Below, piece by piece: positions 7,844 through 15,002 of a stretch of 64,000 nucleotides of DNA. This DNA is from Streptomyces griseocarneus. Its GTDB lineage: Bacteria > Actinomycetota > Actinomycetes > Streptomycetales > Streptomycetaceae. Every line of letters starts with the position of its first letter. Position 1 is the first letter of the stretch. The DNA lies in NCBI GenBank assembly GCA_003674045.1, contig PENC01000011.1, forward strand, positions 171,669 to 235,668, written 5' to 3'. Both the position numbers and the translations under genes were made by a program. Under the pieces are notes generated by a model, which searched no databases, was not told the DNA's origin, and saw only the letters and a list, made by a program, of their open reading frames with translations.

Positions 7844-8508
7844 CGCTCGGCGAACTGACCCTGAGCCCCGCGGCCGCCGCCCCTTGGTGCGCCGACCCCT
7901 ACGCCGACGCCGTACGCGTCGGCCGAGGCCCCCTCTTCCTCCGCCGGGCGGACGGCTGGCTGCTGCCGCTGGACGTCGAGCGCTGGTGCGGTCACGCGGA
8001 CCGTGCCGACCTGAGCGTCCTCGACCGCTGCGAGGGCGAGGTCGTCGACCTCGGCTGCGGCCCCGGCCGCCTCGTCGCCGCGCTGGCGGCCCGCGGCCGG
8101 CCCGCGCTCGGTGTCGACGTCAGCCCCGCCGCCGTCGCCCGCACCCGCCGCACGGGCGGCGCCGCGCTCTGCCGTTCCGTCTTCAGCCCCCTGCCCGGCG
8201 AAGGCCGTTGGGGCACCGCCCTGCTCGTCGACGGCAACATCGGCATCGGCGGCGACCCCCGCGCCCTCCTCGCCCGCGCCGCCGCCGTCGTCGCGCCGGA
8301 CGGCCTGCTCCTCGTCGAGGCGGCCCCGGCGGACGTCGACGAACGTGTCCACGTCCGCGTCGACGACGGCCGCGGCCGCGTGGGCGCCGCTTTCCCCTGG
8401 GCCCGCGCCGGCACGTCCGCGCTGCGACGGCACGCGGAGGCGGCCGGCTGGCGTGCGACGGACCAATGGGAGGCGGAGGGAAGGGAGTTCATGGCGCTGA
8501 GGCGGTGA
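7840..8508 (+). CDS. class I SAM-dependent methyltransferase
   Basis: This 222-residue protein has the SAM-binding motif I as VVDLGCGPGRLVAALAARG (about residues 68-86), followed by ALGVDVSPAAV. The N-terminal 65 residues (PYADAVRVGRGPLFLRRADGWLLPLDVERW) form a cap-like region that probably binds the substrate. Its GTG start overlaps the DUF2064 stop. It is the third and last gene of the glycosyltransferase cassette and converges with the UvrA-like gene. Methylation of the product made by the two transferases is the simplest reading, but this is inferred from context. Confidence 0.83.
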   Translation: MTLGELTLSPAAAAPWCADPYADAVRVGRGPLFLRRADGWLLPLDVERWCGHADRADLSVLDRCEGEVVDLGCGPGRLVAALAARGRPALGVDVSPAAVARTRRTGGAALCRSVFSPLPGEGRWGTALLVDGNIGIGGDPRALLARAAAVVAPDGLLLVEAAPADVDERVHVRVDDGRGRVGAAFPWARAGTSALRRHAEAAGWRATDQWEAEGREFMALRR

Positions 8509-8528
8509 GTGCGGGCCGGGGGAGCGGC

Positions 8529-10931
8529 CTACGAAGGAAGGGCCTCCCTCAGGTAACGCGCCGTCACACTGCCCTCCGCCGCCGCCACGTGCTCCGGCGT
8601 CCCCGCCGCCACCACACGGCCGCCCTCGTCACCGCCGCCCGGCCCCAGGTCGACGACGTGGTCCGCGCCCGCCGCCACCGCCATGTCGTGCTCCACCACG
8701 ACCACCGTGTTGCCCGCGTCGACCAGCCCGTGGAGCTGACGGAGCAACAGTTCGGTGTCGGCCGGGTGGAGACCGGTGGTGGGCTCGTCCAGGACGTAGA
8801 GGGTGTGGCCGCGGCGGGTGCGCTGGAGCTCGGTGGCCAGCTTGATGCGCTGGGCCTCGCCGCCCGAGAGCTCGGTGGCGGGCTGTCCCAGGCGCAGATA
8901 GCCCAGGCCCACGTCCTGGAGGGTGCGCAGGCTCCGTACGGCCGCGGGCACGTCGGCGAGGAAGTCCACCGCCGCGTCCACGGTCAGGTCGAGCACCTGC
9001 GCGATGTTCGCGCCGCGGTAGGCGACCTCCAGCGTCTCCGGGTTGTAGCGCGCGCCCCGGCAGGCGTCGCACGGCGCGTACGAGCCGGGCAGGAAGAGCA
9101 GCTCCACGGCGACGAAGCCCTCGCCCTGGCAGACCTCGCACCGCCCCGCCGTCACATTGAACGAGAAGCGGCCCACCGTGTAGCCGCGGGCACGGGCCTC
9201 GTCCGTCGCGGCGAAGACCTTGCGTACCGCGTCGAACAGGCCCGTGTACGTGGCCAGGTTGGAACGCGGCGTACGGCCGATCGGCTTCTGATCCACCGTC
9301 ACGATCCGGTGCACCGCGTCGAGCCCCTCCGCGTGCTCCTGCGGCTCGCCCGCCAGATGCCCGGCGACGGTCTCCGCGAGCACCTGGCCCACCAGGGTCG
9401 ACTTCCCCGAACCCGACACGCCCGTCACCGTCGTGAAGACGCCGAGCGGCACGGTCACATCGAGATCGCGGAGGTTGTGCCGGTTCACGCCGCGCAGCCG
9501 CAGCGCGCCCGACGGCTCGCGGGGCGCACGGGCTTCGACAGCGGCCCCCTCCGGGAAGACGAACCGCCGGGTCGCCGACTCCGGCACGTCCGCCAGCCCC
9601 GCCACGGGCCCGCTGTGCAGCACCCGCCCGCCGTGCTCCCCGGCGCGCGGGCCCACGTCGACGACCCAGTCGGCGCGGCGCACGACGTCCAGATGGTGCT
9701 CGACGACGAACAGCGAGTTCCCCGCCGCCTTCAGCCGGTCCAGCACGGTGAGCAGGGCCGCGCTGTCGGCCGGGTGCAGTCCTGCGGACGGCTCGTCCAG
9801 GACGTAGACGACCCCGAAGAGCCCCGACCGCAGCTGGGTCGCCAGCCGCAGCCGCTGGAGCTCGCCCGCCGAGAGCGTCGGCGTAGGCCGGTCCATGCTC
9901 AGATAGCCCAGACCGAGCTCGGTGAGCACCTCGACACGGGCCACGAGGTCGGCGGCGAGCGTCGCCGCCGCGCCCTCCCCGTCACGTGCCGGGCGCAGCG
10001 TCTCCGCGAGCGCGGCCAGCGGCAGCGCGGCGAGCTCCGCGATGTCGCGCCCCGCGAACGTCACGGCCAGCGCCTCCGCCCGCAGACGCCGTCCGCCGCA
10101 CACCGGGCACGGCGTGCTCACCAGGTGCCGCTCGGCACGCGCCCGCAGGTTCGCGCTCTTGGAGTCGGCGACCGTGTGCAGCACGTACCGCTTGGCGCTC
10201 ATGTACGTGCCCTGGTACGGACGTTGGATGCGCTCGGCCTCCCGCACCGGGTGCACGGTGACGACCGGCTGCTCGTCGGTGAACAGGATCCACTCCCGGT
10301 CCGCCCGCGGCAGCTCGCGCCAGGGCCGGTCGAGGTCGTGGCCCAGCGCGCCGAGGATGTCACGGAGGTTCTTGCCCTGCCAGGCACCCGGCCAGGCCGC
10401 GATCGCGCCCTCGCGGATCGACAGCGACGGGTCGGGCACCAGCGACTTCTCCGTCACCCGGTGCACCTGCCCCAGCCCATGACACTCCGGGCACGCCCCG
10501 GCCGCCGTGTTCGGCGAGAACGCGTCCGAGTCCAGCCGTGCCGCGCCCCCGGGGTACGTCCCGGCGCGGGAGAAGAGCATGCGCAGCGAGTTGGACAGCG
10601 TCGTGACCGTGCCCACCGACGACCGCGACGTGGGCGCCGACCGCCGCTGCTCCAGCGCTACCGCGGGCGGCAGCCCGCTGATCTCCTCCACCCTGGGGGC
10701 GCCCACCTGGTGGATCAGCCTGCGCGCGTACGGTGCCACCGACTCGAAGTAACGGCGCTGCGCCTCGGCGTAGAGCGTGCCGAAGGCGAGTGACGACTTC
10801 CCGGAACCGGACACTCCGGTGAACACGACGAGGGCATCGCGCGGGATGTCGACATCGACACCCTTGAGATTGTGCTCGCGCGCGCCACGGACACGGACAT
10901 ACGGATCGTGAGCGCCGTCGGGGTGGGTCAT
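8529..10931 (-). CDS. UvrA-like ABC ATPase (UvrA2/DrrC type)
   Basis: The protein is about 800 residues. It has two ABC modules with Walker A motifs GVSGSGKSSLAF and GVSGSGKSTLVGQ, two LSGGE/LSAGE signatures (ATELSGGEAQRIKLA; TLSAGELQRLRLA), and zinc-finger CxxC pairs (CPECHGLG, CPVCGGRR, CEVCQGEG...CDACRGA). Canonical UvrA has about 950-1000 residues. The shorter length suggests that the UvrB-binding domain is missing, as in UvrA2 and the daunorubicin-resistance protein DrrC. It therefore probably acts in drug or damage tolerance rather than core excision repair. ATG 10931 has GGAGAG ten bases upstream; GTG 10949 has none. It lies 36 bp after the GT87 gene on the same strand. Confidence 0.88.
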   Translation of the reverse strand: MTHPDGAHDPYVRVRGAREHNLKGVDVDIPRDALVVFTGVSGSGKSSLAFGTLYAEAQRRYFESVAPYARRLIHQVGAPRVEEISGLPPAVALEQRRSAPTSRSSVGTVTTLSNSLRMLFSRAGTYPGGAARLDSDAFSPNTAAGACPECHGLGQVHRVTEKSLVPDPSLSIREGAIAAWPGAWQGKNLRDILGALGHDLDRPWRELPRADREWILFTDEQPVVTVHPVREAERIQRPYQGTYMSAKRYVLHTVADSKSANLRARAERHLVSTPCPVCGGRRLRAEALAVTFAGRDIAELAALPLAALAETLRPARDGEGAAATLAADLVARVEVLTELGLGYLSMDRPTPTLSAGELQRLRLATQLRSGLFGVVYVLDEPSAGLHPADSAALLTVLDRLKAAGNSLFVVEHHLDVVRRADWVVDVGPRAGEHGGRVLHSGPVAGLADVPESATRRFVFPEGAAVEARAPREPSGALRLRGVNRHNLRDLDVTVPLGVFTTVTGVSGSGKSTLVGQVLAETVAGHLAGEPQEHAEGLDAVHRIVTVDQKPIGRTPRSNLATYTGLFDAVRKVFAATDEARARGYTVGRFSFNVTAGRCEVCQGEGFVAVELLFLPGSYAPCDACRGARYNPETLEVAYRGANIAQVLDLTVDAAVDFLADVPAAVRSLRTLQDVGLGYLRLGQPATELSGGEAQRIKLATELQRTRRGHTLYVLDEPTTGLHPADTELLLRQLHGLVDAGNTVVVVEHDMAVAAGADHVVDLGPGGGDEGGRVVAAGTPEHVAAAEGSVTARYLREALPS

Positions 10932-10967
10932 GGGGTGAGTGCTCTCCACTGATCGGAGCCGTACGTT

Positions 10968-12443
10968 TCACCCGATTTTATCCCTGGCCCCGCGTGTTCC
11001 GAGTCCCGTACGCCCCTGGTCCCGTGTGTCCCGGCCGGCATGCGGCGACGGCCCCGGGCGCGATCCCGCGCCGCCCCCGTACCGCCGCACCAGCCACCCC
11101 GCCGCCACCGCTGCCGCCGCCACCCCGTACGCCGCCGTCCCCAGCGCGTTCGGGTCGGGTACCGCGCGGCCGCCCACGTACTTCGCCGCGCCCGCCGCCG
11201 CCACGGTCAGCCATTCCCAGCGGCCGTCCAGGGCCACCAGGGCGACGAGCAGCAGCGCGTACCAGGAATAGCCGGGTGTCAGCAGCAGGAAGGACCAGCC
11301 GGTGACCAGCAGGGCGCCTCGCCAGGGGCGGTCGCGGTCGCCGTGGCGGAGCACGCGGGCCACGACCACCGCGAGGACGGCGAGCGCGGCGGGCAGGGCC
11401 CAGGCGTCGGGGAGGACGAGCCGCAGCAGCGCGTACCGGTTCTTCACGGTGGCGTCGTCGTAGCCCTCCTCGCGTGTGTAGCCGCTCAGGTAGCCGAGGA
11501 CGGAGCCGTCCGACGCCAGGATGTACGGCAGGTAGCCGGCCGCGACGACGGCGGTCGCGGACAGCAGCACCGTGGCCGCCGCGCGCACCCCGCCCAGGCC
11601 CCTGCCCCGCAGCCCGCCGATGGCGCCCGGCAGGACGACGGCGGGCAGCAGTTTCGTCGCGATGCCCGCGCCGAGGAGCGCGCCGCCCCCCGCGCGGCGG
11701 GTACTGACGACGGCGAGGCCCGCGACGGTGAACAGGACGCTCAGCGCGTCGGCGTGGGCGTTGTTGACCGCCTCGAAGGCCACGGCCGGGCACCACGCCC
11801 AGAGCGCCGCGGCCCGGCCGTCGCCGTGGCGGCGGCGCAGGACGTACAGCAGCAGCCCGGACGTGGCCACGGCGAGCACCGCGCCGCCCACCTGGAACGG
11901 CTTGTGCCGGGTCCCCGGCGGCGAGAGCTCGTGCACCAGCAGGAACCAGCCCTCGGCGACGGGCGGGTAAATGGTGTGCACGTACGGCCGGTTGATGCGC
12001 GTACACGCGACCGGCCCGCCGTCCGGGGCGATCCTGAAGCGTTCGGGGCGCTCGCACTCCGCGCCCTGCGGGAACAGCGCGCGGTCCCGCAGGGGTGCCA
12101 GTGCCGGATCGGCCGGTACGTGGTCGTACGGGGAGATGCCCGCGGCCTGTACCCGCCCGTCCCAGATGTAGCGGTACACGTCCGAGCTGGTACGCGGCTC
12201 CGCCAGCAGCCCCGTGGCGGCGACGGCGACCGACCCGGCGAGGACCAGCGGGACGACGTGCCGGGCGGACACCGAGCGCAGGGACCACGCGGCCGCCGCG
12301 AACAGCGCCCACGCGACTGCGTACCAGCCGGTCAGCGCGGCCGGGCCGGTGAAGTAGCCGTCGCTGCGGACGGCCACGGCGAGGACCACGACGAGCGCGG
12401 CGAGCAGGGTGGAGGTGAGGGTGACGGCAGTGCGGTGATTCAC
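10968..12443 (-). CDS. GT87-like (DUF2029) polyprenol-phosphate-mannose-dependent membrane glycosyltransferase
   Basis: This 491-residue multi-pass membrane protein has about ten hydrophobic segments spread over its whole length. After the second segment comes an extracytoplasmic loop with SSDVYRYIWDGRVQAAGISPYDHVP, the acidic D/R-rich motif expected for GT-C/GT87 enzymes. RINRPYVHTIYPPVAEGWF and NNAHADALS are further family marks. GT87 enzymes such as PimE move mannose from polyprenyl-phosphate mannose to acceptors outside the membrane. The GT2 enzyme at 6402-7145 could supply that donor. The upstream region carries copy 2 of the shared motif. The donor and acceptor are not shown. Confidence 0.83.
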   Translation of the reverse strand: MNHRTAVTLTSTLLAALVVVLAVAVRSDGYFTGPAALTGWYAVAWALFAAAAWSLRSVSARHVVPLVLAGSVAVAATGLLAEPRTSSDVYRYIWDGRVQAAGISPYDHVPADPALAPLRDRALFPQGAECERPERFRIAPDGGPVACTRINRPYVHTIYPPVAEGWFLLVHELSPPGTRHKPFQVGGAVLAVATSGLLLYVLRRRHGDGRAAALWAWCPAVAFEAVNNAHADALSVLFTVAGLAVVSTRRAGGGALLGAGIATKLLPAVVLPGAIGGLRGRGLGGVRAAATVLLSATAVVAAGYLPYILASDGSVLGYLSGYTREEGYDDATVKNRYALLRLVLPDAWALPAALAVLAVVVARVLRHGDRDRPWRGALLVTGWSFLLLTPGYSWYALLLVALVALDGRWEWLTVAAAGAAKYVGGRAVPDPNALGTAAYGVAAAAVAAGWLVRRYGGGAGSRPGPSPHAGRDTRDQGRTGLGTRGARDKIG

Positions 12444-12457
12444 CCGGCCCAGCCTGG

Positions 12458-12511
12458 CAGCGACATCCCGCGCAAGGGGCCGGACCTGCGCGGATGTCCG
12501 CGTTTCGTAAG
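12458..12511. promoter_or_regulatory. shared regulatory motif, copy 2 (GT87 / molybdo-oxidoreductase intergenic)
   Basis: CAGCGACATCC (12458-12468) and GATGTCCGCGTTTCGTAAG (12493-12511) repeat the two blocks found at 6357-6367 and 6337-6355, in the opposite order. The larger block is 49 bp upstream of the GT87 start on the minus strand. On the plus strand it runs directly into a consensus ribosome-binding site at 12509-12520. A shared operator for the two-component regulator is the simplest explanation. Confidence 0.65.
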
Positions 12512-12520
12512 GAGGTGATC

Positions 12521-12550
12521 ATGCCCGGCGGGCACTCGCGCACGCTGTGA
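12521..12550 (+). CDS. nine-codon leader peptide with consensus Shine-Dalgarno
   Basis: The sequence AAGGAGGTGATC at 12509-12520 is fully complementary to the 3' end of bacterial 16S rRNA and abuts ATG 12521. The short frame reads MPGGHSRTL and then TGA at 12548-12550. The stop overlaps the oxidoreductase start codon as TGATG. Such an arrangement would load ribosomes at a perfect site and pass them on to the oxidoreductase by termination-reinitiation. The oxidoreductase start itself has no usable ribosome site. The alternative is that the reinitiation serves only translation strength and the peptide has no function. Confidence 0.6.
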   Translation: MPGGHSRTL

Positions 12551-13713
12551 TGGGAGGCATGAAGCTCCCTCTCCCCCTCCCGCTCGCCGAGCGGCTCCCG
12601 GAGCCCCGCTTCCGCGGCCGGCTGCACGACGCCCGTACCGCGACCGCGATCGGCCGGTGGCTGGGCGCGGCGGTCGCCGTGTGCTTCGTGACCGGGCTGA
12701 TCAGCCACCTCCTCCAGCACCCGGGCCCGTTCGCCGACGTGCTGCCGAGCCGTCCGCTGTGGGGCTACCGGGTGAGCCAGGGCCTGCACGTGGCGAGCGG
12801 CACCGCCGCCGTGCCGCTGCTGCTGGCGAAGCTGTGGACGGTCTACCCGCGGCTGTTCGCCCGGCCCGTCGTACGGTCCGTGCGGCACGCGCTGGAGCGG
12901 CTGTCCGTGGCGGTGCTCGTGGCGACGGCCCTGTTCGAGCTCGCGTCCGGGCTGCTCAACATCGCCCAGTGGTACCCGTACGCGTTCTCCTTCGTCCCCG
13001 TGCACTTCGCCGTGGGCTGGCTGCTGACCGGCGCGCTCGTCCTGCACCTCGCCGTCAAGGCGCCGGAGATCAGGGCCCATTGGCGGCGGCGCTCGTCCGG
13101 CACCCTGGCACTGCCCGCCGGGGACGACGTGGACCGGCGGTCGCTGCTCGCGGCCGTGGGCCTGGCGGCCGGGGCGGTGACGGTGACGACGGCCGGGCAG
13201 TCGTTCACCCCGCTCGCCGCGCTGGACCTGCTGGCGCCCCGCCACCCGGACCACGGCCCGCAGGGCCTGCCCGTCAACCGCACCGCCGCACAGGCCGGGG
13301 TGACCCCCGACGCCGTACGCGGCTGGCGCCTGCGCGTCGACGGCCCGCGCCCCTACACGCTCACCCTCGACGAACTGCGCGCCCTGCCGCAGCGGGAGGT
13401 GACCCTGCCCATCGCGTGCGTGGAGGGCTGGAGCAGGTCCGCGCGCTGGACGGGCGTCCGCGTGCGCGACCTGCTGGACCGCGCGGGCGCGCCGCCCGGG
13501 GCCCTGATCCGGGTGACCTCGCTCCAGGCGCACGGCGCGTACCGCGTCATGACGATGCCCCATACCTACGCCCAGGACCCGCTGACCCTCCTTGCCCTGC
13601 GCCTCAACGGCGAGGAGCTGTCCTACGACCACGGCTACCCGGCCCGGATCATCGCCCCGAACCGGCCCGGCGTGCTGCAGACCAAGTGGGTCGTCCGGAT
13701 GGAGGCGCTGTGA
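12550..13713 (+). CDS. membrane cytochrome-b / YedY-like molybdopterin oxidoreductase fusion
   Basis: The protein has 387 residues from ATG 12550. The N-terminal part (about 35-185) has four membrane segments with histidines placed like heme-b ligands (LISHLLQH, SQGLHVASG, FVPVHFAVGW, LVLHLAVK). The C-terminal part (from about 240) is a sulfite-oxidase-type Mo-cofactor domain. Its Mo-binding cysteine lies in IACVEGWSRSARW, as in YedY/MsrP, and it ends in YDHGYPARIIAPNRPGVLQTKWV. MsrP and its heme partner MsrQ are separate proteins in E. coli; here a heme-like domain and a Mo domain are one chain. A role in reducing or oxidising a small cell-envelope substrate is likely but not specified. It is coupled to a leader peptide upstream and to the membrane ORF downstream (GTGA). 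Confidence 0.82.
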   Translation: MGGMKLPLPLPLAERLPEPRFRGRLHDARTATAIGRWLGAAVAVCFVTGLISHLLQHPGPFADVLPSRPLWGYRVSQGLHVASGTAAVPLLLAKLWTVYPRLFARPVVRSVRHALERLSVAVLVATALFELASGLLNIAQWYPYAFSFVPVHFAVGWLLTGALVLHLAVKAPEIRAHWRRRSSGTLALPAGDDVDRRSLLAAVGLAAGAVTVTTAGQSFTPLAALDLLAPRHPDHGPQGLPVNRTAAQAGVTPDAVRGWRLRVDGPRPYTLTLDELRALPQREVTLPIACVEGWSRSARWTGVRVRDLLDRAGAPPGALIRVTSLQAHGAYRVMTMPHTYAQDPLTLLALRLNGEELSYDHGYPARIIAPNRPGVLQTKWVVRMEAL

Positions 13714-14117
13714 CGGTACGGATGTTCACGGGTGCGTGCGGTCTCGCCCTGATGGGCGCGGGGGCGTGGTTCCTGCTGTACGGGCCGGACGCGCAGGACC
13801 CGTGGGAGGTGGCCAAGTGGCTGGGCGGCTTCCTGCTCGTCCACGACGGCCTCGTCGTCCCGCTCACCCTGGCCGCCGGGTTCGCGGTCTCGCGCGCGCG
13901 GGCGGCCAGGGGAGCGCTGCGCGGCGCGTTCCTGGTGGCCGCCGCGCTCACCGCGGTGGCCCTCCCGCCCCTCCTCCGCCCGGGCCCGCCCGCGAACCCG
14001 TCGGTCCTGCCCCTCGACTACGTGCGGAACTGGGCCCTGTGCGTGGGGGCGACCGTGGTTGCAGGGCTGTCGGCAGCGCTGGCTTGCCGCGCCCGGGGCC
14101 TGCGGCAGACTGGTGCC
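13710..14117 (+). CDS. small four-TM membrane protein, frame open into fpg
   Basis: A GTG at 13710 overlaps the oxidoreductase stop (GTGA). It opens a frame with four hydrophobic segments: MFTGACGLALMGAGAWFLLYG, then LGGFLLVHDGLVVPLTLAAG, then AFLVAAALTAVALPPLL, then WALCVGATVVAGLSAALAC. I place its end at 14117, but there is no stop codon there. The frame continues directly into the Fpg gene to 14981. Ribosomes that start at 13710 would make a 423-residue membrane-glycosylase fusion unless they are stopped. The small protein may be a subunit or anchor of the oxidoreductase. Its function is unknown. Confidence 0.6.
14084..14111 (+). promoter_or_regulatory. candidate leaderless promoter of fpg
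   Basis: A -35-like TTGCCG (14084-14089) and a -10-like CAGACT (14106-14111) are separated by 16 bases. The fpg ATG follows the -10 by six bases and no ribosome site precedes it. This fits the leaderless transcripts common in Streptomyces and would let the glycosylase be made with its own N-terminus. Confidence 0.45.
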
Positions 14118-14981
14118 ATGCCGGAGCTGCCGGAGGTCGAGGCCCTCGCCGGGTTCCTCGCCGAGCGCCTCACGGGGCGCACGGTCGAGCGGGTGCTGCC
14201 GGTGGCCGTGTCCGTCCTCAAGACGTACGACCCACCGCTCGGCGCCGTCGAGGGGCACCGGGTGAGCGGCGTGACCCGCCACGGCAAGTTCCTCGACCTG
14301 GCCACCGAGGGCGGCCCCCACCTCGTCGTCCACCTCGCCCGCGCGGGCTGGGTGCGCTGGCACGACCGGCTCCCCGACACGCCGCCGCGCCCCGGCAAGG
14401 GGCCGCTCGCGCTCCGGCTGCGGCTCACCGACGGCGCCGGGTTCGACCTCACCGAGGCGGGCACCCGGAAACGGCTCGCCGTCCACTGCGTCCGCGAGGC
14501 GGCCGACGTACCCGGTGTCGCCCGCCTCGGCCCCGACCCCCTCGCGCCCGGCTTCACCCTCGACGCCTTCGCCGCCCTGCTGCGCGGCGAGCGACGGCAG
14601 CTCAAGGGCGTCCTGCGAGACCAGAGCGTGCTCGCGGGCATCGGCAACGCCTACAGCGACGAGATCCTGCACGCCGCCCGGATGTCCCCGTTCAAACCCG
14701 CCGCCAACCTGACGGAGGAGGAGACCGCGGCCCTCTACGAGGCGCTGCGCACCACCCTGGACGATGCCGTCGAGCGGGCGCGCGGCCACGCGGCGGCCGA
14801 CCTGAAGGCCGAGAAGAAGACCGGGCTGCGGGTGCACGGCCGCACCGGGGAGCCGTGTCCCGTCTGCGGCGACACCATCCGCGAGGTCTCCTTCGCCGAC
14901 TCCTCGCTGCAGTACTGCCCCACCTGTCAGACCGGCGGGAAGCCGCTCGCCGACCGCAGGCTCTCACGGCTGCTCAAATAG
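14118..14981 (+). CDS. Fpg/Nei family DNA glycosylase
   Basis: This 287-residue protein starts MPELPEVEALAGFL. In this family Pro2, exposed after Met removal, is the catalytic Schiff-base nucleophile and Glu3 is essential. It has the helix-two-turns-helix (ERRQLKGVLRDQSVLAGIGNAYSDEILHAARMSP) and a C-terminal zinc finger (CPVCGDTIREV...YCPTCQ). It excises oxidised bases and cleaves abasic sites. The need for an N-terminal proline means that an N-terminal fusion to the upstream membrane ORF would be inactive, so independent initiation at 14118 is strongly favoured. It is co-directional with the oxidoreductase and convergent with the permease. Confidence 0.92.
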   Translation: MPELPEVEALAGFLAERLTGRTVERVLPVAVSVLKTYDPPLGAVEGHRVSGVTRHGKFLDLATEGGPHLVVHLARAGWVRWHDRLPDTPPRPGKGPLALRLRLTDGAGFDLTEAGTRKRLAVHCVREAADVPGVARLGPDPLAPGFTLDAFAALLRGERRQLKGVLRDQSVLAGIGNAYSDEILHAARMSPFKPAANLTEEETAALYEALRTTLDDAVERARGHAAADLKAEKKTGLRVHGRTGEPCPVCGDTIREVSFADSSLQYCPTCQTGGKPLADRRLSRLLK

Positions 14982-15002
14982 CCGACGTCCGGCCGCACTT
15001 GG

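Noticed and set aside
7716..10793. 1025-codon plus-strand open frame opposite the UvrA-like gene
   Set aside because: It is rich in Arg/Pro/Ala/His from GC skew with no recognisable domain, and it is antisense to a well-supported gene.
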